From an uncultured Eubacterium sp. (GTDB taxonomy: Bacteria > Bacillota > Clostridia > Lachnospirales > Lachnospiraceae), in assembly GCA_910584065.1 (NCBI GenBank), contig CAJTZN010000024.1:1-53554 (forward strand): a stretch of 53,554 nt of DNA, given 5' to 3'. A program made the translations under genes and the position numbers. Positions 44,726 to 52,553 of this stretch are shown here, piece after piece. The notes below the pieces were generated by a model. That model was given only the letters and a program-made list of their open reading frames with translations. It did no database searches and had not been told where the DNA came from. Each line of letters opens with the position of its first letter. Position 1 is the stretch's first letter.

Positions 44726-45411
44726 ACACTGCCTCCTCGCTCGCCACCCTGCACGGCCCCGTCCTTTACATAAATGATCCTATCGCATTTTTCAGCCACT
44801 TTTGCATCATGGGTCACGATAATGACTGTTTTTCCTTTATCATTCAGTGTGCGGAAGATCTTCTGAACCTCTTCACTTGTCGCTTCGTCCAGTGCCCCAG
44901 TCGGTTCATCCGCCAAGATCACCCGCGGACTCTTTACGACAGCTCTGGCGATTGCCACCCTCTGCTGCTGGCCGCCAGACAGCTCCGCCGGATAGGCACT
45001 CGCCTTATCCTCTATGCCGAGATCCCGGAGTGCCCCCATTACCATCTCTTTCATTTTTTTTCCCGAATATCCTTGGTATCTCAGGGGAAGTTCAACATTG
45101 CGGAACACACTGAGGTCATCGACAAGTGCAAAATACTGAACGACAAAACCGATCTCATTCCTGCGAAACCTGACCAGTTCCTTCTGACGGCTGAAATCAA
45201 CCACTTTTCCGTCATATAAATAGATTCCACTGTCAGCAGACATCATTCCTCCCAGTATGTTAAGGAGCGTGGACTTTCCCGAACCGCTTTTTCCCATGAC
45301 GGCCACCATTTCCCCCTCGTGTATGGTAAGACTGATCCCCCGAAGTGCCTCCACTACCGCTTCCTTTTTTCCTTTACCAAATGTCTTCACTATATTTTCT
45401 ATCTGAATCAT
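44722..45411 (-). CDS. ABC transporter ATP-binding protein, MacB/LolD type
   Basis: Walker A GKSGSGKSTLLNILGG, Q-loop FVVQYFALVDDLSV, signature ELSGGQQQRVAIARA, Walker B VILADEPTGALD and switch HDAKVAEKCDRIIYV are present. AGGAGG lies directly before the ATG at 45411, which is 17 bases after the permease stop. It is the energy unit of the flanking FtsX-like permeases. Confidence 0.93.
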   Translation of the reverse strand: MIQIENIVKTFGKGKKEAVVEALRGISLTIHEGEMVAVMGKSGSGKSTLLNILGGMMSADSGIYLYDGKVVDFSRQKELVRFRRNEIGFVVQYFALVDDLSVFRNVELPLRYQGYSGKKMKEMVMGALRDLGIEDKASAYPAELSGGQQQRVAIARAVVKSPRVILADEPTGALDEATSEEVQKIFRTLNDKGKTVIIVTHDAKVAEKCDRIIYVKDGAVQGGERGGSV

Positions 45412-45428
45412 ACCCGTTTCCTCCTCAC

Positions 45429-46790
45429 TCAATCCTTCTGCCGCATCAGTTGTTCTGTATCCACACCTTTCAACAGGCAAATGACAAACACGGTACCGAT
45501 CAGGAGTGCCAGCCCGATAAAACAGCCCATTACTCCGGCTATCACATCCTCGTTGACATACTCAATATTTTCTTCTGAAAATATGTTCCCACATAAGACC
45601 ACTGCTGGCGCCAGCACTACCGCAATCTCGAGTAAGTATGGAATAAGTATCATTCCCATCGAGCAACCATTCATCTGGTATATTCCGTAGATCTTTTTAT
45701 TGGACTGTATCTTATCATAAATGGTCGCAAACAGTCCGTAAAAGGTAAAACCAATTAGTGTAACCGTTAAGATGAGCATAATCTGCACTCGTTCTGCCGA
45801 TTCCTTATGAAAGAGCCGCAGTCCCATCGACGCCGCATACAACTCGAGCGGCGGAAAATTATATTCATTTCCCAAATCCCGGAACAGGGATACCACATCC
45901 CGAAAATCCCTGTCATCTTTTACCCACACCATCGAGGTGTTAAATTCCAACGCCTGCAGATCCCTGTCTGCATACCTGGCAATCTCCCTTACGTTATCAG
46001 TTTTCTCCAACACTCGTATCGTATAGGGAAATATGATATGGGAATCGAGCAACACCATATCCTGCGAACCGTCCCCCTGCCACGGAACCATGGAGCCCTT
46101 TTTCAGTATGCCAGCGACCCTGCAGAGATATGTATCCTCTGCAATACCAATTTCCATCGGATCCCCGATGGAAACAATCCCTTTATACTCATTTCCGAGC
46201 AGGACTGGTATCGGGTCGGATGCATTTTGAATCGTCAGGTTACTTTTGGTAAAACCCTCTCCTTCTTCTGTCCTGAGTCGAAAAACTTCAAATGCTTTAT
46301 CGTCTATCATAGCGCATTTCATATATAAAATGTTGCAAATCTCCCCGTCATCCACCGGACCCCAATAAGCCGATATGGTCTCTGGATTATTCTCGCTGAC
46401 AAAACTCTCATGGCCCCGCCCCCCAAACAACTCTTTTACATCATCCTCCCGCATAAAACAGTCATTTACTGTGTCCACCGAGAAAATCGGGTGTTCCTCT
46501 GAATCGTGCAGGCGCTCATAATATTCCATTATATTCCGGCAGCCCTGTACTGTATTGGTACTATCATCCATGTCTGTTGTATCTTCGTCCACACCGATGC
46601 GGTACCATATGCCATTTTCCTGAAATCTGGGCATATACGGGTTACACTCCCCCAAATCCAAATAGTACGACCCCATGAGTATTGTCATAACCAGACTGGT
46701 TGAAAACATAGCCATCAAAAGCAGATTTTTAAATAGATTTTTTCTAAAACTGCGGAAAAACTCTTCCACCATAAACTTTATTATTCCCAT
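45429..46790 (-). CDS. FtsX-like ABC permease, 453 residues
   Basis: One N-terminal helix (LLMAMFSTSLVMTILMGSYY), a large extracytoplasmic domain of about 290 residues, then three helices (ILTVTLIGFTFYGLFATIYD, LEIAVVLAPAVVLCGNIF, GVMGCFIGLALLIGTVFVIC). AGGAGAGG precedes the ATG at 46790. It follows a small secreted peptide gene after 161 bases that hold a hairpin. Confidence 0.8.
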   Translation of the reverse strand: MGIIKFMVEEFFRSFRKNLFKNLLLMAMFSTSLVMTILMGSYYLDLGECNPYMPRFQENGIWYRIGVDEDTTDMDDSTNTVQGCRNIMEYYERLHDSEEHPIFSVDTVNDCFMREDDVKELFGGRGHESFVSENNPETISAYWGPVDDGEICNILYMKCAMIDDKAFEVFRLRTEEGEGFTKSNLTIQNASDPIPVLLGNEYKGIVSIGDPMEIGIAEDTYLCRVAGILKKGSMVPWQGDGSQDMVLLDSHIIFPYTIRVLEKTDNVREIARYADRDLQALEFNTSMVWVKDDRDFRDVVSLFRDLGNEYNFPPLELYAASMGLRLFHKESAERVQIMLILTVTLIGFTFYGLFATIYDKIQSNKKIYGIYQMNGCSMGMILIPYLLEIAVVLAPAVVLCGNIFSEENIEYVNEDVIAGVMGCFIGLALLIGTVFVICLLKGVDTEQLMRQKD

Positions 46791-46861
46791 AACCTCTCCT
46801 GACCTAATTATTTTTCCATAACTAATAGTAACAACCAATCTAGCAAATATTTGTAACTATT

Positions 46862-46903
46862 AACTTTCGTATCTGTTCCAAGATTAGAACAAATACGAAA
46901 GTT
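46862..46903 (-). other. Strong hairpin between secreted peptide gene and ABC permease
   Basis: AACTTTCGTATCTGTTC (46862-46878) pairs with GAACAAATACGAAAGTT (46887-46903), 16 of 17 matching, with an 8-base loop. No T run follows on the minus strand. It may partially terminate or stabilise the upstream message, so that the peptide is made in excess over the transporter. Confidence 0.55.
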
Positions 46904-46951
46904 CACAAAGTCTTGATTACTGGACCATAAACTTCCACTAATACATCTTCA

Positions 46952-47310
46952 CTAACGCTCTTTCTGCCACTTAATCGTAATATCACTTTTCTTTGTACCA
47001 ATTCCAAAACCATGAGATGTCGTAGCTTTCGTTGACCACTTGTGGGAATTTGCTTCTAATGGTCCCCTTCCCATAACATATACTCTAGTACTAGTATTCT
47101 TGATTTGAGCAAACATCACTACATTTTGAGAATATCCTCTATCATCATAACTCGAACCAATAGTTTTTGCAAAATATCCACCCGGCACACCAGCTAATTT
47201 GTCCGTATAATTTTCACCGGCCTGTGCAACAGGAGAAACAGCACCCACTAACACCAGAGTTAATACAAACACGGTAATAACCCTTTTAATATTTACTACA
47301 ATTTTTTCAT
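46952..47310 (-). CDS. Small secreted protein, signal peptide frameshifted at an A6 tract
   Basis: The frame from GTG 47272 gives MFVLTLVLVGAVSPVAQA and a mature part of about 88 residues (GENYTDKLAGVPGGYFAKTI, ending ITIKWQKER). A better start is the ATG at 47310 (AGGAAG 8 bases upstream). From it, one more A in the A6 tract (47302-47307) would yield MKKIVVNIKRVITVFVLTLV joined to the same protein, a textbook signal peptide. So either GTG is used, the gene is switched off, or the base count is wrong. It lies before an FtsX-like ABC unit, the usual context for a bacteriocin-like peptide (lactococcin 972 style); this is inference. Confidence 0.6.
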
Positions 47311-47392
47311 GAAAACATCTTCCTTTCTTTTTTCAAAAGTTTATTTATAATTACATGCACTTGGGTTAAATATATTATGTATATCTTTTCTT

Positions 47393-47436
47393 AAGCGTTC
47401 TTTTCGGTATGATACTACTATATGAAAAGAACGCTT
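47393..47436 (+). terminator. Hairpin with plus-strand T run near the small peptides
   Basis: AAGCGTTCTTTTC (47393-47405) and GAAAAGAACGCTT (47424-47436) are perfect arms. T6 follows on the plus strand, so it would stop a rightward (antisense) transcript. On the minus strand it is flanked by As and could stabilise or attenuate the peptide message. Confidence 0.55.
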
Positions 47437-47480
47437 TTTTCAATAGAACCTCTGCAAAGAGGCCTCTTGTTCTGATACAT
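47418..47480 (-). CDS. Possible 20-residue peptide downstream of promoter C
   Basis: A 20-codon frame (MYQNKRPLCRGSIEKSVLFI) with GGAAGG about 7 bases upstream follows the promoter at 47507-47535. It overlaps a hairpin and has no recognisable feature, so it may be chance. Confidence 0.2.
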   Translation of the reverse strand: MYQNKRPLCRGSIEKSVLFI

Positions 47481-47506
47481 TCTCTCACCTTCCTAACTTC
47501 TTCTCT

Positions 47507-47535
47507 ACCTTAACATCCCTACATTTCATTTTCAA
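47507..47535 (-). promoter_or_regulatory. Promoter C of the LytTR-linked family
   Basis: On the minus strand TTGAAA (47530-47535), 17 bases, TAAGGT (47507-47512), with the same spacer text as promoters A and B (A, 51219-51247; B, 47668-47696). The upstream operator repeats have decayed (TCGAAAATGG only). Confidence 0.55.
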
Positions 47536-47572
47536 CCATTATGTCGAAAATGGTATAAAATAATTTTTCCGT

Positions 47573-47635
47573 TTACTTAAAAAACTTCTTCCACCAGGAA
47601 AAAAGCCAATCCGGAACACAAAATACTGGAACCAT
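47573..47635 (-). CDS. 20-residue hydrophobic/basic peptide under promoter B
   Basis: MVPVFCVPDWLFSWWKKFFK, with GAGGTG 5 bases upstream of the ATG. It is the first frame after the LytTR-type promoter B. It is rich in Trp/Phe with a lysine tail and one cysteine and ends at the fourth Lys; a short amphipathic peptide of this type could be a signal or antimicrobial peptide. No processing or modification genes are adjacent, so the role is open. Confidence 0.4.
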   Translation of the reverse strand: MVPVFCVPDWLFSWWKKFFK

Positions 47636-47667
47636 ATTCTCACCTCACTTTTATCTTCATTTTTTCT

Positions 47668-47734
47668 ACCATAACATCCCCTCATTCCATTTTCAACCAT
47701 TTTGTCGCGAACGGTCGTTTTTTGTTGCGAACGG
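47668..47734 (-). promoter_or_regulatory. LytTR-type promoter B with paired operator repeats
   Basis: On the minus strand TTGAAA (47691-47696), 17 bases, TATGGT (47668-47673). Upstream are two direct repeats CGAACGG (plus-strand reading) at 47708-47714 and 47728-47734, 20 bases apart, just above the -35 box. Two copies at about two helical turns is the layout bound by AgrA/LytTR regulators. Confidence 0.65.
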
Positions 47735-47812
47735 TCTAAAAAACGCCTCAAACTCCATTTCCGTCACATACATCCCATCCTCATATATCCACTCCATGCC
47801 TCCGCCAGACTT
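47700..47812 (-). pseudogene. Remnant of the deleted histidine kinase
   Basis: Directly after the response-regulator stop the frame reads SGGGMEWIYEDGMYVTEME. This aligns with the last residues of the kinase at 51291-52553 (YGGRIEWKYEDGMFVTDIEI). The rest of the kinase is absent. It runs into the promoter B operator repeats. Confidence 0.7.
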
Positions 47813-47815
47813 TTA

Positions 47816-48520
47816 TCAGCAATATCCCGCATACTTTCTGGCATAATCCATATACGCCTTCCTAACCTCTGATCTCAGTCTCCGCGAAACCGGAACCAAA
47901 CTGCCTAACACCACAACCCCCTGATTCGTTATCTCTTCTATCCATCTTAAATTAACAAGATAGGATCGGTGTACACGGATGAAGTCGGCACACGCCAATT
48001 TCTCAGTCAGAGAATCTATTCCCATACGAAACATCTCATCGTGCTTATCCCGAAAATAAATCCGACAATACAGCGTTTCTGCCTTTACGTAAACTACCGA
48101 TTTACTTTCTATTCCGTCAGCCAATTCTACTGATGGACGCTCCAGCCATCCCAAAACTGACAGCAGGATCCGCTCCAGTTTCTCCCCGATCAATCGCTTC
48201 TGCATAAATCCATGTACATGCGGACCAAAAGAATCCTCCATCCACTCCTCATGATCTGTTACATAAATGATCACAGTATCCTCTTCTCGCATCTGTAATG
48301 TATGAAAAACAGCAAAACCATTTGATCCTGGCATTTCAATGTCTAAGATCAACAAGTCTATTTTCTTGTCAAACGCTAAAACCTCATCACCATCTGAAAA
48401 TTCAACAATAAAAAATTTAAGCCCATTCTCCATTTGGATACGCTCGACAACTTCGCGGATCTTTTTACGAATCAGAGGTTCATCATCACAGATACCTATT
48501 ATCAAATCATCCTGACACAT
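47816..48520 (-). CDS. LytTR-family response regulator, copy 1
   Basis: A 234-residue protein with receiver domain (acidic pair CDDE, phospho-acceptor D60 in LLILDIEMPG) and a C-terminal LytTR DNA-binding domain (FIRVHRSYLVNLRWIEEI, VVVLGSLVPVSRRL). It is about 80% identical to copy 2 at 52553-53257. GGAGGGGGC precedes the start. Its own kinase gene has been deleted, so copy 2's kinase may serve both. Confidence 0.92.
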   Translation of the reverse strand: MCQDDLIIGICDDEPLIRKKIREVVERIQMENGLKFFIVEFSDGDEVLAFDKKIDLLILDIEMPGSNGFAVFHTLQMREEDTVIIYVTDHEEWMEDSFGPHVHGFMQKRLIGEKLERILLSVLGWLERPSVELADGIESKSVVYVKAETLYCRIYFRDKHDEMFRMGIDSLTEKLACADFIRVHRSYLVNLRWIEEITNQGVVVLGSLVPVSRRLRSEVRKAYMDYARKYAGYC

Positions 48521-48543
48521 ATAAGCCCCCTCCTTTTACATCA

Positions 48544-48572
48544 ATCGTAACATATACCGCCCTGAACCACAA
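48544..48572 (-). promoter_or_regulatory. Promoter of response regulator copy 1
   Basis: On the minus strand TTGTGG (48567-48572), 17 bases, TACGAT (48544-48549). The spacer and flanks match the promoter of copy 2 (53284-53312). Confidence 0.55.
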
Positions 48573-48626
48573 TGATGCAATAGTTCCTTTTTTTCTCTCT
48601 CCCATTTTCTTTCACGTGTTCCTGAT

Positions 48627-49124
48627 TCAAGCGTCTTCGTCACTTTCTATGATCTGCCTCAGTTTTTTCCTCGCCCTGGCAAGCCGGGATTTCACCGTAC
48701 CTTCCGGTACATTAAGGATCTCCGCGGTCTCCCTCACGGAATATCCGCTGTAATAGTACAATAGCAGCACCGTACGGTACACTTCGGAAACCTCCCGCAC
48801 ATAATCCCATATATCCGTCTCCGGCGGTCCCTCCCAAAAGGGGACCACCGCCGCAATCTCGTCCAGACCGTAGGGCATCATCCACATCCGCGCGGAAAGT
48901 ATGTTCTTAGACGTGTTTATGACAATGCGGATCAGCCAGCTGCGGAGGCTCTCTTCCTTTTCGAGATTTCCCAGCTTCTCCCATGCCTTCAGAAGCGCTT
49001 CTGCGACGGCATCCTCGGCATCTGCTTCATTTTTTAAGATGCCATACGAGATCCGGTACATCACATCCTTAACCTCTTCTACAACAACAGTAAAACACTC
49101 TTTCGTTATTCGATTTTTGTTCAT
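48627..49124 (-). CDS. ECF-type RNA polymerase sigma factor
   Basis: The 165-residue protein has sigma region 2 (YGILKNEADAEDAVAEALLK, AWEKLGNLEKEESLRSWLIR) and region 4 (YYYSGYSVRETAEILNVPEG, TVKSRLARARKKLRQII). Together with no region 3, this is the ECF group. GGAGA precedes the start. No anti-sigma factor follows; instead the LytTR regulator gene comes 106 bases later. The upstream neighbour is an ABC ATPase on the same strand. Confidence 0.9.
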   Translation of the reverse strand: MNKNRITKECFTVVVEEVKDVMYRISYGILKNEADAEDAVAEALLKAWEKLGNLEKEESLRSWLIRIVINTSKNILSARMWMMPYGLDEIAAVVPFWEGPPETDIWDYVREVSEVYRTVLLLYYYSGYSVRETAEILNVPEGTVKSRLARARKKLRQIIESDEDA

Positions 49125-49237
49125 ACTTTTTTCTCCAAATCGCGATTCTTTGTATGATAAAAAAGATCTTTTATATATAAGACAAATGAAAATGATATTT
49201 GGTTCCGAAAAATAAAACTTTTTTAAATTTTTTCTTC

Positions 49238-49954
49238 CTAATTCATGTCCCCAAAATAATTCATATAAACATCCTCTAGATTCTCCCCATGAACAGCTTC
49301 CACCAGCCTTTTCGGTTCATCATCGGCCACCAGTTCCCCGTTCTTCAGGATCAGAATCCGGTCCGCGATCGTTTCCACATCACTTACCACATGCGTAGCT
49401 AACAGAATAATCTTATTCTCAGAGAGCTGCCGGATGTAATTCCTCAGATTGATGCGCTCTTTCGGGTCCAGTCCCGCCGTCGGCTCATCCAGTATGAGGA
49501 TCTTCGGATCACCGAGAAGCGCCTGGGCGAGAAGGACCCTCTGCCGCATTCCGCCCGAAAACCCGCCAATTTTCAAGTCAGCCGAATCCACAAGGTTCAC
49601 GGTCTGCAACAGCTGTTCGATCTGCTTTTTTGCCTCCCGCCTGCGGATGCCTTTCAACTCTGCCATGTAGAACAAAAACATGCGGGCCGAAAAATTTTCA
49701 TAAAATCCCTGCTGCTGTGGCATGTAACCGACCAAAGCGCGGAAATCCGCCCCCATCTCCAGAATTTCCCTGCCGTCAAAGAAAATACTTCCACCGGTGC
49801 GCTTCAAATTGTCCGTGATCAGGTTCATGAGCGTGCTCTTTCCGGCGCCGTTCGCCCCGAGCATACCGTAAATCCCGTCCTCAAAAGTATAATTAAATCC
49901 TTTCAGCGCTTCCTTCTTACCATAATTTTTTGACAAATCCCGAATTTCGAGCAT
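49238..49954 (-). CDS. ABC transporter ATP-binding protein (no adjacent permease)
   Basis: Walker A GMLGANGAGKSTL, Q-loop VGYMPQQQGFY, signature FSGGMRQRVLLAQ, Walker B ILILDEPTAGLD and switch ATHVVSDVE are complete. GGAG lies just before the ATG at 49954. The gene follows the secreted LRR gene but no membrane subunit is next to it, so the transporter may have been split; the permease at 40074-42014 lacks an ATPase. Confidence 0.92.
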   Translation of the reverse strand: MLEIRDLSKNYGKKEALKGFNYTFEDGIYGMLGANGAGKSTLMNLITDNLKRTGGSIFFDGREILEMGADFRALVGYMPQQQGFYENFSARMFLFYMAELKGIRRREAKKQIEQLLQTVNLVDSADLKIGGFSGGMRQRVLLAQALLGDPKILILDEPTAGLDPKERINLRNYIRQLSENKIILLATHVVSDVETIADRILILKNGELVADDEPKRLVEAVHGENLEDVYMNYFGDMN

Positions 49955-49995
49955 AGCTCCCATCTCCTTTCTCATACCGGCTGCCTATGCTTATT

Positions 49996-51153
49996 CTACG
50001 ATACCCCCCACTCATTTACAGGCTTAACCTTTACATATTTGTACTTCGTTCTCACCTTCTTCTCCTTCGTTGTACCAATTTGCTTATATTTTCCTCCTTT
50101 TCCCATTTTACCATAAATCTCATAAACAGTCGAAACCTTTTTAGAACTTTTTTTCCACGTTTTTCCTTTTTTATCATATCGGCATGAAAGAATCGTCGTA
50201 TCCGCTGTTTTCCAAGTATGCACAAAGTCATTCGCCTTCTTCTTGCGTATGACCTTTTTTACCTGCGCTGTGCTCGTGCTCTTCACACGATATTTGATCT
50301 TATTCTTTTTCGCAAATCGGATCGCCTCCGCACCTTCTACCGTGTCAATCTCCCCAAAGCTAACACGGCCTTCTGCGACATATCCCAAACGGGCTTCTGC
50401 ATTCGCCTCTATTTTGGTCTGCTTCCCATTTACATACAGCTTCTTCACCCGGCTCTCCCCGTCGCTGAAATTGAACATCAACTTCGTGACATCCTTTGGC
50501 GAGATCAGCTCTTTTACCGTAACCGACACCCATGGTACAGCCAGACTAAATACCGTATCTTTTTTCACGGATAAGATCATTTTTTTAATGGTGCCGTAAA
50601 AGATCTGTTCTCCGGTAATGGAATTACTGATCTGCAGCGTATTCGTATTATAACGGGAAAGCGAACCATTTTCACAAACTGTATGATACGGCAGAACAAT
50701 ATCCTTCCAGTTGTCACAGCCGCTAAAACTGGCATAACCAAGTGTGATGCCCTCTGGAAAAGACACTTTTGAAAGTCTTTTGCAATCGTTAAAAGCAAAC
50801 GCCCACACCGTTCTGACCGAAGGCGGGATCACCAGTTCCTCCATGTGCTCTTTCATCTTCCCACCCATTTCCTGAAACCCCTCATAATTATCATACGCAT
50901 AACTTTCATATCCCAGCGCGCACACCTTATACCCGTCCAGTTCCGACGGAACGATGATCTTTTTTTCCGTGGAATCAATGGCACAGATGGAAATTTCCTT
51001 TTTCTGTTCATCTAAAACATAATAGGTATAAATTCCTGACATGTGATAATTGCGTTCCTGGGCACGGCAAACCGTGCCCGGAACGAACAATGCAATACAT
51101 AACAACACATATGCAATCTTATGGAATAAAGTATTTTTTTCTACGATCAACAA
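49996..51153 (-). CDS. Secreted protein with BspA-like LRR and repetitive basic tail
   Basis: The TTG at 51153 fits best (GGGAGGG 7 bases upstream) and yields a signal peptide (MLIVEKNTLFHKIAYVLLCI, then ALFVPGTVCRAQ). The ATG at 51219 lies within the promoter's -10 box. Residues 90-150 have the LRR_5 pattern (LVIPPSVRTVWAFAFNDCKR, LSKVSFPEGITL). The C-terminal half is a Lys-rich beta domain with VKKVIRKKKA and KYKYVKVKPVNEWG. A decayed copy exists at 43.2-43.6 kb. It lies under promoter A with LytTR repeats, so it is likely made when the regulator is active. Confidence 0.75.
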   Translation of the reverse strand: MLIVEKNTLFHKIAYVLLCIALFVPGTVCRAQERNYHMSGIYTYYVLDEQKKEISICAIDSTEKKIIVPSELDGYKVCALGYESYAYDNYEGFQEMGGKMKEHMEELVIPPSVRTVWAFAFNDCKRLSKVSFPEGITLGYASFSGCDNWKDIVLPYHTVCENGSLSRYNTNTLQISNSITGEQIFYGTIKKMILSVKKDTVFSLAVPWVSVTVKELISPKDVTKLMFNFSDGESRVKKLYVNGKQTKIEANAEARLGYVAEGRVSFGEIDTVEGAEAIRFAKKNKIKYRVKSTSTAQVKKVIRKKKANDFVHTWKTADTTILSCRYDKKGKTWKKSSKKVSTVYEIYGKMGKGGKYKQIGTTKEKKVRTKYKYVKVKPVNEWGVS

Positions 51154-51218
51154 AGCGGGACCCTCCCATCTGTGTAATAATATATACCACGTCACTACCT
51201 CATTTTCTATATACTTCA

Positions 51219-51285
51219 ATCATAACATCCCCTCACTCCATTTTCAATCACTATGTCGCGAACGGTAATTTTTTGTATCGAACGG
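51219..51285 (-). promoter_or_regulatory. LytTR-type promoter A with paired operator repeats
   Basis: On the minus strand TTGAAA (51242-51247), 17 bases, TATGAT (51219-51224). Two CGAACGG repeats (plus-strand reading) lie at 51259-51265 and 51279-51285, 20 bases apart. The layout is the same as in promoter B. Confidence 0.65.
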
Positions 51286-51290
51286 CTTTC

Positions 51291-52553
51291 CTAAATCTCA
51301 ATATCCGTCACAAACATCCCATCCTCATATTTCCACTCAATTCTTCCACCATACTTTTCCACCACACACCGCATATTCCTCGTCCCATAACCATGATCTT
51401 TCCCATCTTTTTTCCCTGTCACTAACAAGGCCCCCTGCTTTTCCTTTGCCGTATTGCACATCTTTACAAAGAGATGCTTCTGATAATTTCGAATCGTCAT
51501 TTGAAATTGCTTCTCACCATCGCACTGCTTCAATGCCTCCCTGCAATTATCAACCGCATTCCCAAACAGCACACATACATCGCTGTCCAAAATAGATAAT
51601 TCTTTCTCAAACCTGCCAGTAATATCAAATAGAAATTGACCTTCCTCCCTAAGATCAAAAATCATCTCGTTCACAAAATAATCCACGATCCGATTCCCTG
51701 TATCCACAAAATTATTATCGTGTATTTTTTCGTGCAGTTCACTCACATACTGCTCCACACGATCCAGATTCCCCTCCTTGCATATAATCTGCAAAATAGT
51801 CATATGTTTTTTTACATCATGCCGAAAATGACGCATTTCATTTGCTTTTTGCTGCATGATCTCATAATGACGCTTATGCGCTTCAAATACTTTTTGATCT
51901 ATCTCTTTCTCAACCTGAAGCTGTTTCCATGAACAGACAACCCGGATCACCATAATCCCGGAAATAAACATAATAAGCAGTACAAAATTACTTATTACAT
52001 ATGACACCTTGCTCATCTCTATTGTTTTTTCTCCCATAATATCAGCAAGGGCATTTGCCGAATTAAACCCCACTCCTATCAGCGTACATACAATCACTAA
52101 ATAATATCGAAATGGCATCAAAAAGAATACTTCATACACTACTGACCGATATTTCCTAACAAAAAAGTAAATGACAAGCCAAAAGATCACAGCTAGCATT
52201 TCACTTATCATATTGATCAAACGTTTCGAAACCGAACTATAAAAAAGCCATATGATTCCACTTATCACGGTATCCACTGTCGTAATTGCCAGATATTGCA
52301 GCAAGACCGCCTTTATCTTTCTCCACACGCCCCCTTGAAAAAAAGCTTGTACAAACAAAAAACCCCATAAGGAAATAAAGTACAACTCATCAAAAAAACC
52401 GTTGCGCACAATCGGAATCCCCACTGCCAGATACAGAAAAACGAAAAAGCGCACATAACTTTTCCTCTGCTCAAACCCAAAGATTCCATAAGAGATCATA
52501 AAAAATTTCAGTGTTTCCGTAACGGCCCAAATAAGCCATTCTTCAAGAACCAT
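51291..52553 (-). CDS. GHKL-type sensor histidine kinase (AgrC-like)
   Basis: The 420-residue protein has about six N-terminal transmembrane helices (residues 1-200). The cytoplasmic part has the H-box MRHFRHDVKKHMTILQII and the N-box FGNAVDNCREA, then DHGYGTRNM as the G box. This topology is that of peptide-sensing kinases such as AgrC, so a peptide ligand is plausible. It overlaps the response regulator by one base (TGATG), so they are translated together. Confidence 0.9.
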   Translation of the reverse strand: MVLEEWLIWAVTETLKFFMISYGIFGFEQRKSYVRFFVFLYLAVGIPIVRNGFFDELYFISLWGFLFVQAFFQGGVWRKIKAVLLQYLAITTVDTVISGIIWLFYSSVSKRLINMISEMLAVIFWLVIYFFVRKYRSVVYEVFFLMPFRYYLVIVCTLIGVGFNSANALADIMGEKTIEMSKVSYVISNFVLLIMFISGIMVIRVVCSWKQLQVEKEIDQKVFEAHKRHYEIMQQKANEMRHFRHDVKKHMTILQIICKEGNLDRVEQYVSELHEKIHDNNFVDTGNRIVDYFVNEMIFDLREEGQFLFDITGRFEKELSILDSDVCVLFGNAVDNCREALKQCDGEKQFQMTIRNYQKHLFVKMCNTAKEKQGALLVTGKKDGKDHGYGTRNMRCVVEKYGGRIEWKYEDGMFVTDIEI

